DNA from: Lathyrus oleraceus
Lineage: Eukaryota; Streptophyta; Magnoliopsida; Fabales; Fabaceae
DNA length: 64,000 nucleotides
NCBI RefSeq assembly: GCF_024323335.1
Contig: NC_066585.1
Location: forward strand, 83,812,614-83,876,613
Direction of reading: 5' to 3'
Shown here: positions 46,646 to 57,519 of the stretch, one piece after another
How positions within the stretch are numbered: the first letter of the stretch is position 1
How the letters are laid out: every line of letters starts with the position of its first letter
Translations under genes and position numbers: made by a program
The notes under the pieces: model-generated
Databases searched by the model: none
The model's input: only the letters and a program-made list of their open reading frames with translations
Told to the model about the DNA's origin: nothing

Positions 46646-46875
46646 CATACGCGTATGGCACTAGGCAATACGCGTATGGGATGGCTGGTACGCGTATGGC
46701 GCTAGGCAATACGCGTATGGATGAGGAAGATGAAATTTTGAACGTAAAATGGTCTCTGGTGGTACGCGTATGGGGAAGTGATACGCGTAGCATACGCGTA
46801 TGGAATTGGGCAATACGCGTATGGCTTGGTCAGGATTTAGGCAATACGCGTATGGCATGGGCAATACGCGTATGG
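46646..46875. repeat. Array of ten TACGCGTA palindromes, helically phased (5' LTR)
   Basis: TACGCGTA starts at 46648, 46669, 46689, 46710, 46763, 46782, 46793, 46814, 46845 and 46865, mostly within CAATACGCGTATGG. Spacings are 21, 20, 21, 53, 19, 11, 21, 31 and 20 bp, all near whole multiples of 10.5. ACGCGT also fits the CGCG-box consensus of plant CAMTA factors. Confidence 0.93.
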
Positions 46876-47227
46876 GCAGGATTGTGATTTCCTGTGCTGT
46901 TGTTGTGCAGTTTTTGACTGGTTAGGCTGAGTAGTGAGACTTAGCTGAGGTATGATGTAATAGGGATCATTTCCCGTTGTTTTGAGTAGTATAGGTATTA
47001 GTAGAGTGTGCTAATACTGTGTTTGATTTTATGGCATGTTGTGATATGCTTTTGTGATAAATGTATTGACAATATGTTGAGGATAGGTGTTGATATGCAG
47101 GATGCTGTGAATGTATCAGTTATGTATGCATTTGTGAATAGACTGTTTGTGGCTTAGAGTGTGAGCATATGTCTATTTTGAGTTGTTGTTGTTGTTGTAT
47201 TGCTAGGTAATTAGCATGCATGATTAG

Positions 47228-47559
47228 CCTGTGGGGCTGTAGCTAATTCCCATGGTGAGGAATTAGTGAGTGAATTCTTGTGGAATTGTTGCTGATGTTG
47301 GCATACTAGATGAGTAGTGTGCATAGTCTAGCCTCTGGGGCTGTAGCTAATTCCCATGGTGAGGAATTAGTGAGTGAGTCATTAGATCTCAATGAGTGGG
47401 ACTAGTGAGCTCAGTAGCCGTATCCGGAGGGATCGGTGAGCTTGGACTATATGTTCAAGAAGAGTCGGTACCGCATTTCATGGAGTCTCATTACATAATG
47501 AATGCATGGCATAGCCTGTGGGGCTGTAGCTAATTCCCATTGTGAGGAATTAGTGAGTA
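47228..47559 (+). repeat. Three dispersed copies of a hairpin-forming 45-bp repeat
   Basis: GGGGCTGTAGCTAATTCC, then CATGGTGA (CATTGTGA in the third copy), then GGAATTAGTGAG. CTAATTCC and GGAATTAG are exact complements (8-bp stem, 8-nt loop). Copies start at about 47228, 47331 and 47513 and recur in the 3' LTR. Confidence 0.85.
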
Positions 47560-48128
47560 AATCGTTGTGTTGTGTTGTTGGTGTTGAGCATGTTTTGAGA
47601 TTTTACCTATGCTATTTGTTATTGTTGAGTATGAGGTTGCGTTGATACTGCTGTTATGGAGTGGGTAGTCTGGTTAGGGTGATTTGATGCGTTATTTACT
47701 TAACATTACATGTTGTTGTATAATGCTTGTTATATTGATTGAGGAACTCACCCTTACAACTATTTTTCAGGTAACGAGCAGTGAGTTGAGTAGAAGATAA
47801 TGTTGGAGTCTAGTGTAGTCTCCTAGTGGGTCATGCTCTGGTAGATGTAACATCGGGATGGGATGTTTGAATATTTTATTGATTGGTTGTGAATCATTTT
47901 GCATGTAATATGTTACATGTTTGGAATAATTGAATTGATTTCTATCCGCTGCGTATTATGCAGATACTTTATATTTTGAATTGGATAAATGAGCATGACA
48001 GGACACTTTGATGATTAGTGTGTGATGTTTGTGTGACACCCTTCGGGGCATAATTACTCTGATTAATATGTTATTATTTTTTTTATTATTTAAATAATTT
48101 GGGGTATTTTAGAAGGGTGTTACATTAG

Positions 48129-48140
48129 TGGTATCAGAGC
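48129..48140 (+). promoter_or_regulatory. Chromovirus primer-binding site
   Basis: TGGTATCAGAGC, complementary to the 3' end of initiator methionine tRNA, four bases after the LTR end. Confidence 0.93.
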
Positions 48141-48249
48141 ATAGTCGGTCGTGTCGAGTCGTAGTTATTCTGTTTCCCCTGTACGGGATAGGTGTTGTGT
48201 AACCCTATCAGTACTTACTATTTTAGCTTGTTGGGTTTTCAGAATAGAG

Positions 48250-51200
48250 ATGGCTGGAAGAGGTAGAGATGATGCTGCGATTGCTGAGGCTCTGGGTATG
48301 CTAGCTGGAGTACTTGGAGGAAATCCGAATGTGGTGGGAATGGGAGCTGCTCGTCAGTTGAGTGAGTTCCAAAAGAACAATCCTCCAATGTTCAAGGGAG
48401 CATACGATCCAGATGGTGCTCAGAAGTGGTTGAAGGAGATTGAGAGAATCTTCAGAGTAACTGAGTGTGCTGATAATCAGAAGGTCAGGTTCGGTACGCA
48501 TATGCTGTCAGAAGAAGCTGACGATTGGTGGGTTGCTACCCGCACTGAGTTGGAAACTGCTGGAGATGCTGAGATTTCTTGGGCTGTGTTCAGAGAGAGA
48601 TTTCTGAGGAAGTACTTTCCCGAGGATGTCAGAGGAAAGAAAGAAATTGAGTTCTTGGAATTGAAGCAGGGTAACAGGTCCGTTACGGAGTATGCTGCCA
48701 AGTTCACAGAGCTGTCGAAGTATTACACTCCCTATGCTGAGGCTGCTGGGGAATTTTCCAAGTGTGTGAAGTTTGAGAACGGGTTGCGTCCCGAGATCAA
48801 GCAAGCGATTAGATATCAGAGGATTAGAGTGTTTTCTGATCTGGTTGACTGTTGCAGGATTTTTGAACAGGATTCCAAGGCCAGAGCTGAGAGCTATCAG
48901 CAGAGGGTTGATAGGAAAGGCAAGAATCAGATTGATCGTGGAAAACCGTATCCAGCTGGCAAAGGTTTTCAGAGGCAGAGTGGAATGAAAAGGCCTAGCG
49001 GGGGAGACTCTAGTGCTCCTGTTAAGTGTTACCGATGTGGTCGGGCTGGACATCGTGTTCATGAGTGTACCAGTGCTGAGATGAAGTGTTTCAAGTGTGG
49101 AAAAGGTGGTCATTTGGCTGCAGAGTGCCGGTTGAAGACTGTGACTTGTTTCAACTGTGGAGAGTTGGGTCATATCAGTCCACAGTGTCCAAAGCCAAAG
49201 AAAGAGAATCAGTCAGGAGGCAAGGTTTTTGCTTTATCGGGTTCTGAGACTTCTGCAGATGATCGTTTGATCCGAGGTACGTGTTATATTAATGGCTTTC
49301 CTCTTGTAGCTATTATTGACACAGGTGCGACTCATTCTTTTATATCGTTGGATTGTGCTGTGAAACTTAAGTTAGAGATATCTGAGATGCGTGGTAGTAT
49401 GGTGATTGATACTCCTGCGAAGGGTTCAGTGACTACTACTTCTGTTTGTTTAAGTTGCCCCTTGAGTATTTTTGGTAGAGCCTTTGGGATAGATCTTGTG
49501 TGTCTTCCATTAGTGCAGATTGACGTTATTCTGGGTATGAACTGGTTGGTGTTCAACCGAGTTTCTATCAACTGTTTTGATAAGACTGTGATATTTCCTG
49601 AGATTGAAGAAGGAAAGAGTTTGTTTCTATCAGCCAGGCAGGTGAATGAGGAAGTGGCAGATGGGGCAGAGTTGTTTATGCTGTTAGCGACTTTGGAAGC
49701 TAAAGATAAACTGGTGATTGGCGATCTAGCTGTAGTGTGTGATTTTCCTGAGGTGTTTCCGGAAGAAGTGAATGAATTGCCACCAGAACGTGAAGTTGAG
49801 TTCTCGATTGATTTAGTACCTGGTACTAGACCAATATCGATGGCTCCGTACCGTATGTCTGCTGTTGAGTTAGCTGAATTGAAGAGTCAATTGGAAGATC
49901 TGTTGGATAAGAAATTTATTCGTCCGAGTGTGTCACCGTGGGGTGCACCAGTGTTGTTGGTTAAGAAGAAAGAAGGTACTATGAGGTTGTGTGTGGACTA
50001 CAGGCAATTGAATAAAGTGACGATCAAGAATCGGTATCCTTTACCGAGGATTGATGATTTGATGGATCAATTGGTTGGTGCTAGTGTGTTCAGCAAGATA
50101 GACTTGAGATCTGGGTATCATCAGATACGTGTGAAAACTGAAGATATTCAGAAGACTGCTTTCAGAACGAGGTATGGACATTATGAGTATTCTGTAATGC
50201 CTTTTGGTGTGACTAATGCGCCGGGAGTATTCATGGAGTACATGAATAGAATTTTCCATCCGTATCTAGATCAGTTCGTTGTGGTATTTATTGATGACAT
50301 TTTGGTGTATTCGAAATCTGAAGAAGAGCATGCTGAGCATTTGAGAGTGGTTTTAGGAGTGCTGCGAGAAAAGCAGTTATTTGCTAAACTCTCAAAGTGT
50401 GAATTTTGGTTAGAAGAGGTTAGTTTTCTTGGTCATGTGATTTCAAGAGGTGGTGTTGCTGTTGATCCTTCTAAGATAGAAGCGGTATCTAAGTGGGAAG
50501 CTCCGAAGTCAGTTTCTGAGATAAGAAGTTTTCTTGGACTTGCAGGTTACTATAGGAAGTTTATTGAGGGATTCTCTAAGTTGGCATTACCGTTGACAAT
50601 GTTGACCAGAAAGGGGCAAGCGTTTGTTTGGGACTCAAAATGTGAAGAAGGTTTCCAAGAGTTAAAGAGAAGGTTGACTACTGCTCCTATTCTGATATTA
50701 CCGAGTTCGTCGGAACCATTTGAGGTTTTCTGTGATGCTTCATTGTTGGGTTTAGGTGGTGTGTTGATGCAGAATAAGCAGGTTATAGCTTATGCTTCGA
50801 GACAACTGAGGGTTCATGAGAGGAACTATCCGACACATGATTTAGAGTTGGCAGCTGTGGTATTTGTTCTGAAGTTATGGAGGCATTATTTGTACGGGTC
50901 AAGATTTGAAGTTTTCAGTGACCATAAGAGTTTAAAGTATTTGTTCGATCAGAAAGAGCTGAATATGAGACAGAGGAGATGGTTAGAATTTCTGAAGGAT
51001 TATGATTTTGGTTTGAATTACCATCCGGGTAAAGCAAACGTTGTGGCTGACGCATTGAGTCGGAAATCATTGCATATGTCTATGCTAATGACTAAAGAGT
51101 TGGATTTAATTGAGCAGTTTAGAGATTTGAGTTTGGTGTGTGAGAGTACTCACAATAGTGTTAAATTGGGAATGTTGAAATTAACAAGTGGTATTCTGAA

Positions 51201-52620
51201 CGAGATCAGAGAGGGTCAGAAATCCGATATGCTTTTGGTTGATAAGTTGACGTTAGTGAATCAAGGTCAAGGTGGTGAATTCAGAGTTGATGAGAATGGT
51301 GTTTTGAGATTTGGCGATCGGGTGTGTATTCCGAATGTTATTGAGCTTAAGAAGAGTATTCTTGAGGAAGGACATCGTAGTGGCTTAAGTATTCATCCTG
51401 GAGCTACGAAGATGTATCATGATTTGAAAAGGTTATTTTGGTGGCCGGGAATGAAAAGAGAAATTGCGAGTTTTGTTTATTCCTGTTTGACTTGTCAGAA
51501 GTCAAAGATTGAGCATCAGAAGCCGTCTGGGCTAATGCAACCGTTGGCTATTCCGGAGTGGAAGTGGGATAGTATCAGTATGGATTTTGTTGCTGGTTTG
51601 CCGAGGACAAATAAGAATTTTGAGGCTATTTGGGTGATTGTTGATAGATTGACGAAGTCGGCTCATTTCATTCCGATCAGAATGGATTATCCGTTAGAGA
51701 GGTTGGCTGAGTTGTATATTGAGAAGATTGTAAGTTTGCATGGTATTCCGTCGAGTATTGTTTCGAACAGAGATCCTAGATTTACATCAAAGTTTTGGGA
51801 TGGGTTGCAGAGAGCTTTGGGAACTAAGCTGAGATTGAGTTCTGCATATCACCCGCAGACTGATGGTCAGACTGAGAGGACGATTCAGTCATTAGAAGAT
51901 CTTTTGAGAGCTTGTGTTTTGGAAAAAGGAGGTGCTTGGGATTGTTATTTGCCTTTGATTGAATTTACCTACAACAATAGTTTTCATTCGAGCATTGGTA
52001 TGGCACCGTTTGAAGCTTTGTATGGTAGGAGATGTCGGACACCTTTGTGTTGGTATGAGTCCGGTGAGAGTGCTGTGGTTGGACCGGAGATTGTTCAACA
52101 AACTACGGAAAAGATTAAGATGATTCAGGAGAAGATGAGAATTGCTCAGAGTCGTCAGAAGAGTTATCATGATAAGAGGAGGAAGTCACTTGAATTCCAA
52201 GAGGGAGATCACGTGTTTCTTCGTGTTACTCCGATAACTGGTGTTGGTCGAGCTTTGAAGTCGAAGAAGTTGACACCTCGATTTATTGGTCCTTATCAGA
52301 TTTTGGAGAGGATAGGAGAGGTAGCCTATCGTATCGCCTTACCACCGTCGCTTGCGAATTTACATGATGTTTTTCATGTGTCTCAGTTGAGGAGATACAT
52401 TCATGATCCGTCGCATGTAGTCCAAATAGATGATGTACAGGTGAGAGATAACCTGACTGTTGAAACATCACCTATGAGGATCGAGGATCGAGAGTTGAAG
52501 CAGTTGCGGGGTAAAGAGATTGCCTTGGTGAAGGTAGCTTGGGGAGGACCAGCAGGCGGCAATGTGACTTGGGAACTTGAGAGTCAGATGAAGGAGTCTT
52601 ATCCGGAGTTGTTCGCTTGA
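48250..52620 (+). CDS. Chromovirus Gag-Pol polyprotein, ORF intact, integrase Asp substituted
   Basis: One uninterrupted frame of 1456 codons from [10 protein letters not shown]; an in-frame Met at 48151 lies almost at the PBS, so 48250 is preferred. Domains: capsid about 70-170; three CCHC knuckles starting at Cys260, Cys280 and Cys300 (most gypsy Gags have one or two); protease with Asp357 in [14 protein letters not shown] with FIDD 680-683; RNase H with Asp829 in [10 protein letters not shown]; integrase HHCC from His1042 to Cys1082; core Asp1112 and Glu1209; C-terminal chromodomain-like tail ([29 protein letters not shown]), which points to Tekay/Del. The middle catalytic residue of D,D35E is Asn1173 (SNRDPRF, codon 51766-51768); the family has Asp here. 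So the ORF is intact but strand transfer is predicted to be impaired. Confidence 0.95.
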   Translation: MAGRGRDDAAIAEALGMLAGVLGGNPNVVGMGAARQLSEFQKNNPPMFKGAYDPDGAQKWLKEIERIFRVTECADNQKVRFGTHMLSEEADDWWVATRTELETAGDAEISWAVFRERFLRKYFPEDVRGKKEIEFLELKQGNRSVTEYAAKFTELSKYYTPYAEAAGEFSKCVKFENGLRPEIKQAIRYQRIRVFSDLVDCCRIFEQDSKARAESYQQRVDRKGKNQIDRGKPYPAGKGFQRQSGMKRPSGGDSSAPVKCYRCGRAGHRVHECTSAEMKCFKCGKGGHLAAECRLKTVTCFNCGELGHISPQCPKPKKENQSGGKVFALSGSETSADDRLIRGTCYINGFPLVAIIDTGATHSFISLDCAVKLKLEISEMRGSMVIDTPAKGSVTTTSVCLSCPLSIFGRAFGIDLVCLPLVQIDVILGMNWLVFNRVSINCFDKTVIFPEIEEGKSLFLSARQVNEEVADGAELFMLLATLEAKDKLVIGDLAVVCDFPEVFPEEVNELPPEREVEFSIDLVPGTRPISMAPYRMSAVELAELKSQLEDLLDKKFIRPSVSPWGAPVLLVKKKEGTMRLCVDYRQLNKVTIKNRYPLPRIDDLMDQLVGASVFSKIDLRSGYHQIRVKTEDIQKTAFRTRYGHYEYSVMPFGVTNAPGVFMEYMNRIFHPYLDQFVVVFIDDILVYSKSEEEHAEHLRVVLGVLREKQLFAKLSKCEFWLEEVSFLGHVISRGGVAVDPSKIEAVSKWEAPKSVSEIRSFLGLAGYYRKFIEGFSKLALPLTMLTRKGQAFVWDSKCEEGFQELKRRLTTAPILILPSSSEPFEVFCDASLLGLGGVLMQNKQVIAYASRQLRVHERNYPTHDLELAAVVFVLKLWRHYLYGSRFEVFSDHKSLKYLFDQKELNMRQRRWLEFLKDYDFGLNYHPGKANVVADALSRKSLHMSMLMTKELDLIEQFRDLSLVCESTHNSVKLGMLKLTSGILNEIREGQKSDMLLVDKLTLVNQGQGGEFRVDENGVLRFGDRVCIPNVIELKKSILEEGHRSGLSIHPGATKMYHDLKRLFWWPGMKREIASFVYSCLTCQKSKIEHQKPSGLMQPLAIPEWKWDSISMDFVAGLPRTNKNFEAIWVIVDRLTKSAHFIPIRMDYPLERLAELYIEKIVSLHGIPSSIVSNRDPRFTSKFWDGLQRALGTKLRLSSAYHPQTDGQTERTIQSLEDLLRACVLEKGGAWDCYLPLIEFTYNNSFHSSIGMAPFEALYGRRCRTPLCWYESGESAVVGPEIVQQTTEKIKMIQEKMRIAQSRQKSYHDKRRKSLEFQEGDHVFLRVTPITGVGRALKSKKLTPRFIGPYQILERIGEVAYRIALPPSLANLHDVFHVSQLRRYIHDPSHVVQIDDVQVRDNLTVETSPMRIEDRELKQLRGKEIALVKVAWGGPAGGNVTWELESQMKESYPELFA

Positions 52621-52649
52621 GGTATGTTTTCGAGGACGAAAACTCTTTT

Positions 52650-52662
52650 AGTGGGGGAGAGT
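52650..52662 (+). other. Chromovirus polypurine tract
   Basis: AGTGGGGGAGAGT immediately before the 3' LTR start TGTAACACC. Confidence 0.9.
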
Positions 52663-54778
52663 TGTAACACCCCAATTAAAATAAGCTAATTATTTAATTT
52701 AAATTAATATTTTATTTATTAATTTAATTGAATAATTAGAAGTTTGGATTAATAATATTATTATTTTGGAATAATAATTATTGGGATTATTATTATTGGA
52801 TTATTATTTTTATTATTGGAATAAAGTGGAAATCAGTAAAAAGGTCCCATTTAGTAAAAAGGTTATTGTTTTCACGTGAAAAGGAAAAAGAGACAGATCG
52901 TGGAAAAGGGCAAAAAGAGAACCAGAGAACAAGGGATTGAAGGGAGGAAAAGCTTGAAGCTGCAGAATTTGCCGGATTAACTCAGGTAAGGGGGTTTATC
53001 GTTGATTAACGGGTATTGTATGATAATATGTCATGGGTAGTGATAGACCTTTAATTTACCTTTGAATTGGATGATTATGATGAATTTGTGGAAATAATTG
53101 ATGAACGAAATTGGGTGATAATCGAAAGAAATTCGTAAGAATTGTATGTGATAATGTTATGAGTTGTGAAATCGAATTGGGGAATGGTTCGGGTTAGATG
53201 ATACGAGTGATTTCTGTGTAAATTTGGACTGTGGAAGGTGAGATCGAATAGAACTCGTAGCAGAAAAGCCATTGCAGATCTGAGAATGCTGGTTTCTGGT
53301 CATACGCGTATGGCACTAGGCAATACGCGTATGGGATGGCTGGTACGCGTATGGCGCTAGGCAATACGCGTATGGATGAGGAAGATGAAATTTTGAACGT
53401 AAAATGGTCTCTGGTGGTACGCGTATGGGGAAGTGATACGCGTAGCATACGCGTATGGAATTGGGCAATACGCGTATGGCTTGGTCAGGATTTAGGCAAT
53501 ACGCGTATGGCATGGGCAATACGCGTATGGGCAGGATTGTGATTTCCTGTGCTGTTGTTGTGCAGTTTTTGACTGGTTAGGCTGAGTAGTGAGACTTAGC
53601 TGAGGTATGATGTAATAGGGATCATTTCCCGTTGTTTTGAGTAGTATAGGTATTAGTAGAGTGTGCTAATACTGTGTTTGATTTTATGGCATGTTGTGAT
53701 ATGCTTTTGTGATAAATGTATTGACAATATGTTGAGGATAGGTGTTGATATGCAGGATGCTGTGAATGTATCAGTTATGTATGCATTTGTGAATAGACTG
53801 TTTGTGGCTTAGAGTGTGAGCATATGTCTATTTTGAGTTGTTGTTGTTGTTGTATTGCTAGGTAATTAGCATGCATGATTAGCCTGTGGGGCTGTAGCTA
53901 ATTCCCATGGTGAGGAATTAGTGAGTGAATTCTTGTGGAATTGTTGCTGATGTTGGCATACTAGATGAGTAGTGTGCATAGTCTAGCCTCTGGGGCTGTA
54001 GCTAATTCCCATGGTGAGGAATTAGTGAGTGAGTCATTAGATCTCAATGAGTGGGACTAGTGAGCTCAGTAGCCGTATCCGGAGGGATCGGTGAGCTTGG
54101 ACTATATGTTCAAGAAGAGTCGGTACCGCATTTCATGGAGTCTCATTACATAATGAATGCATGGCATAGCCTGTGGGGCTGTAGCTAATTCCCATTGTGA
54201 GGAATTAGTGAGTAAATCGTTGTGTTGTGTTGTTGGTGTTGAGCATGTTTTGAGATTTTACCTATGCTATTTGTTATTGTTGAGTATGAGGTTGCGTTGA
54301 TACTGCTGTTATGGAGTGGGTAGTCTGGTTAGGGTGATTTGATGCGTTATTTACTTAACATTACATGTTGTTGTATAATGCTTGTTATATTGATTGAGGA
54401 ACTCACCCTTACAACTATTTTTCAGGTAACGAGCAGTGAGTTGAGTAGAAGATAATGTTGGAGTCTAGTGTAGTCTCCTAGTGGGTCATGCTCTGGTAGA
54501 TGTAACATCGGGATGGGATGTTTGAATATTTTATTGATTGGTTGTGAATCATTTTGCATGTAATATGTTACATGTTTGGAATAATTGAATTGATTTCTAC
54601 CCGCTGCGTATTATGCAGATACTTTATATTTTGAATTGGATAAATGAGCATGACAGGACACTTTGATGATTAGTGTGTGATGTTTGTGTGACACCCTTCG
54701 GGGCATAATTACTCTGATTAATATGTTATTATTTTTTTTATTATTTAAATAATTTGGGGTATTTTAGAAGGGTGTTAC
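52663..54778 (+). repeat. Chromovirus 3' LTR
   Basis: Nearly identical to 46007-48124; TACGCGTA array at 53301-53530, hairpin repeats at about 53882, 53986 and 54169. It ends GGTGTTAC, lacking the last A, directly before GATACATAGG of the host copia LTR. Confidence 0.95.
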
Positions 54779-55166
54779 GATACATAGGACATTTCAACTA
54801 ATCATGGATCGATGCAAGGCACGTATGGATCGATCCATAGAGCATTTTGCCTGTCCATGTATCGATACATAACTCGTATGCATCGATGCATACTGAACAA
54901 AAAAGTTTTGTGATTTGCAACATGCTGTATGTATCGATGCATAGGCTTATGTGTTGATGCATACTGACACAAAATGGATTTTATGAGTTCTTTTAAGAGA
55001 TGTATCAATGTAGGTCTTTATGTACAGTCATGCAACAATAGAATGGGATAAAAACACAGTAAAAACACAAATGTATCATGTAAGGTAATGCACAGCCAAT
55101 ATTTGGATGATGATCACACAATTTGCTATCATTCAAAATTTATTCAAAGTAAAGAATTTTCTCACA
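54779..55166 (-). repeat. Copia left LTR, final part
   Basis: Continues the copia LTR after the chromovirus; matches 60089-60476, including the ATCGAT palindrome array, and ends CTCACA. Confidence 0.92.
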
Positions 55167-55879
55167 AACTCCCCCTTTTTGATGATGGCAAATTTTTGGC
55201 AAGATGTGTGATACTCCCCTTGAGTTTGTGCATGTCTGCACTCCCCCTGAGTTTGTGCATGTCTGTCAACATCTGCATTTCTCCCCCTTTGTCAACATCA
55301 AAAAGAAGAAAAAAACAGGTTTATCAAGGCAACATGTAGCAGAACACAGCAAAATTGATAGATAAACTAACAATCACACAGAATGAAGCTTACAAAGTAA
55401 AGAATCACTCACAAAGAATGACAAATAAGGGCAATAACAGCAGAAGTAAACAGAAGGTTATAAGCATTTAAGTAGTATGAACGAGTTTAAGAATTACATA
55501 AGCTAACCATATATTGTGCAACAAAAAAAACTTAAGCAACATGAAAAAAATGCATTTAATCCAAATAGCAGTCAGTATGTGTCGATGCATATGGCCATGA
55601 ATCGATCCATAGCATGCAAGTTTGTTTTTAAAGGGTCTATGTATCGATACAAACGACGGATGGATCGATACATCCTGAACCAGTTTTGAGAAATTTGAAA
55701 TGCATAAGATATGAATCGATGCATACATGTTTGGATCGATACATACTGATGCCAAACCAGATTTTAATGAATTTTTGTGCAGTATGGATTTGCATTATGC
55801 CCAGAAGTATGATTCACAAATCAGAATTTTTAATGTTCAAACAGTATAAGCAAAAAAACTTTTGTTCTAACATACACAA
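55167..55879 (-). other. Copia PPT and 3' untranslated region with a second palindrome array
   Basis: On the minus strand the PPT AAAAAGGGGGAGT precedes the LTR, and further CCCCCT-rich blocks (about 55216-55290, plus reading) look like duplicated PPT-flanking sequence. At 55580-55740 six ATCGAT- or GTCGAT-centred palindromes recur at spacings of 20, 42, 21, 51 and 20 bp. No coding sequence. Confidence 0.75.
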
Positions 55880-57200
55880 TCATATAATTCTAAATGAGAT
55901 ATAGATAGGAGTGATATTACCTCTGTTGGTGTAACCTTGTGAGGAATAAGTATAATCTAAAACAAATCTCATCAAACTAGGTGAGGCATAATAAAAATAA
56001 GAAGAAACATGCTTATCCTTATCCAGATTTCCGTTGGTAGGCATAGGGGTGTCAATTGATTTTGAGTCATTCATTCCAAAGCGCTTGAGTAGTTCTCTGC
56101 AGTATTTTGTTTGACATACTGCTGTACCCTCATCAAGTTGCTTTATCTGCATTCCTAGGAAGTAATTCAGCTCCCCCATGAGACTCATCTCAAATTCACC
56201 CTGTATAACCTTAGAGAATTCTTCGACCAAGTGTATGTTAGTTGAACCAAAAATTATATCGTCTACATAAACTTGAACTAAAAGGATGTGCTTTCCTTTG
56301 TGCTTAATAAAGAGAGTATTATCCACTTTACCTCTTGAATATCCAGGATCAATTAGAAATTTGCTAAGCCTTTCATACCAAACTCGAGGGGCTTGTTTAA
56401 GACCATACAAAGCTCGTTTTAATTTGTAAACATGATCTGGATTTTCAGCATTCTCAAAACCAGGAGGTTGTGAAACATATACCTCTTCATTTATGACACC
56501 ATTAAGAAAAGCACTCTTTACGTCCATTTGGTAAAGCTTAAAGTCGTTGGAACACGCATAGGCAAGCAAGAGACGTATAGCTTCAAGGCGAGCAACTGGA
56601 GCATAAGTTTCCTCATAGTTTATGCCCTCCTCTTGGTTATACCCTTGTGCTACTAAACGTGCCTTGTTCCTAGTAATCACTCCGTTTTCATCAAGCTTAT
56701 TTCTAAAAACCCACTTAGTGCCTATGATATGATGATCTCGCGGACGAGGGACAAGTTCCCAAACGTCATTTCTTTTAAATTGATTAAGCTCTTCTTGCAT
56801 GGCCATTAGCCAAAATTCATCAATCAAGGCCTCTTTGGCATTTTTAGGTTCTACTTGTGAAACAAACGCGAAGTGAGAACAAAAATTACTTATCTTAGAA
56901 CGGGTCATTACTCCCTTTGAAATGTCTCCCAAGATGTTGTCAATGGGATGGTCTTTTGAGGATTTCCAAGCTGTTGGAAGATCATTCACTGCAGCTGTCT
57001 TTTCTTCCTCATTCTCTTCATGACTAGTATCTTCCTCCTTCTCATGGGCAGCTGTTTTGGACTGATCAGTTTCCTCAACAGCTTCCTTGAGTATGTCTTC
57101 TGTAGATACCCCTGCGTCATCAAAAGAAATACCTTTTCCGACATTTTTCGGATAAGACTCATCAAAAGAAACATGAACAGATTCTTCAACAGTAAGTAAA
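55880..57200 (-). pseudogene. Copia reverse transcriptase, RNase H deleted
   Basis: After the integrase deletion the minus strand reads a linker ([20 protein letters not shown]) in one frame, then an open frame of 369 codons (55880-56989): [87 protein letters not shown], intact [10 protein letters not shown], and [16 protein letters not shown]. It then breaks off after [15 protein letters not shown]; RNase H and any env-like ORF are missing. RT motifs are intact, but no complete pol product can be made. Confidence 0.88.
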
Positions 57201-57519
57201 TGCTTATTATACTATTTACTCTTACTCCCTTAAACACAATGTTCTGTTCAGCATGTTCAATTATGCAGCAAGTTTTTGTGAAAGAAACTTTATAACCCTT
57301 GTCACGCAATTGACTTATGCTTAACAAGTTGTGTTTAAGCCCCTCTACTAAATGGACATCAGAAATAGTAGTGGTAGAGGGATTACCTACACTACCTTTG
57401 CCGAGTATAGCTCCTTTGTTATTGTCTCCATAAGTAACATATCCCTTCTTCTTTGCTTTGAAGTCTATGAAAAGCGATATGTCACCGGTCATGTGCCTTG
57501 AGCAGCCGCTGTCATGAAA
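57200..57519 (-). pseudogene. Copia protease, with integrase deletion downstream
   Basis: Reads FHDSGCSRHMTGDISLFIDF, GYVTYGDNNKGAILGKGSVG and HLVEGLKHNLLSISQLRDKG. It is separated from gag by one TGA (57520-57522), at the position that usually codes Trp before the protease active site DSG. After IVFKGVRVN the sequence jumps to the integrase-RT linker in another frame, so the whole integrase is deleted near 57195-57230. Confidence 0.8.

Larger units (their letters stand above)
46007..48124 (+). repeat. Chromovirus 5' LTR
   Basis: 2118 bp, TGTAACACC...GGTGTTACA. It contains the TACGCGTA array (46646-46875) and three copies of a hairpin repeat (47228-47273, 47331-47379, 47513-47559). Confidence 0.95.
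46007..54778 (+). mobile_element. Young Tekay/Del-like chromovirus (Ty3/gypsy), complete
   Basis: LTR 46007-48124, PBS TGGTATCAGAGC at 48129, one gag-pol ORF 48250-52620, PPT 52650-52662, LTR 52663-54778. Target duplication GATA at 46003-46006 and 54779-54782; the empty site (ATTGATACATAGG) is visible in the other copia LTR, and two bases seem lost at the right junction. The two 2.1-kb LTRs differ by eye at only one G-run indel, one T/C substitution (near 47943/54599) and the terminal base, so insertion is very recent. Confidence 0.95.

Noticed and set aside
46661..46887. Repetitive peptide frames (e.g. rich in PYAY / IRV, and NTRM) over the TACGCGTA array, also at 53316-53542
   Set aside because: They are translations of the palindrome array in a non-coding LTR; the 19-21-bp spacing does not keep a single frame.
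48508..49173. 221-codon minus-strand open frame opposite the chromovirus gag
   Set aside because: Shadow of the real gag-pol frame on the other strand; low-complexity Ser/Leu composition and no domain.
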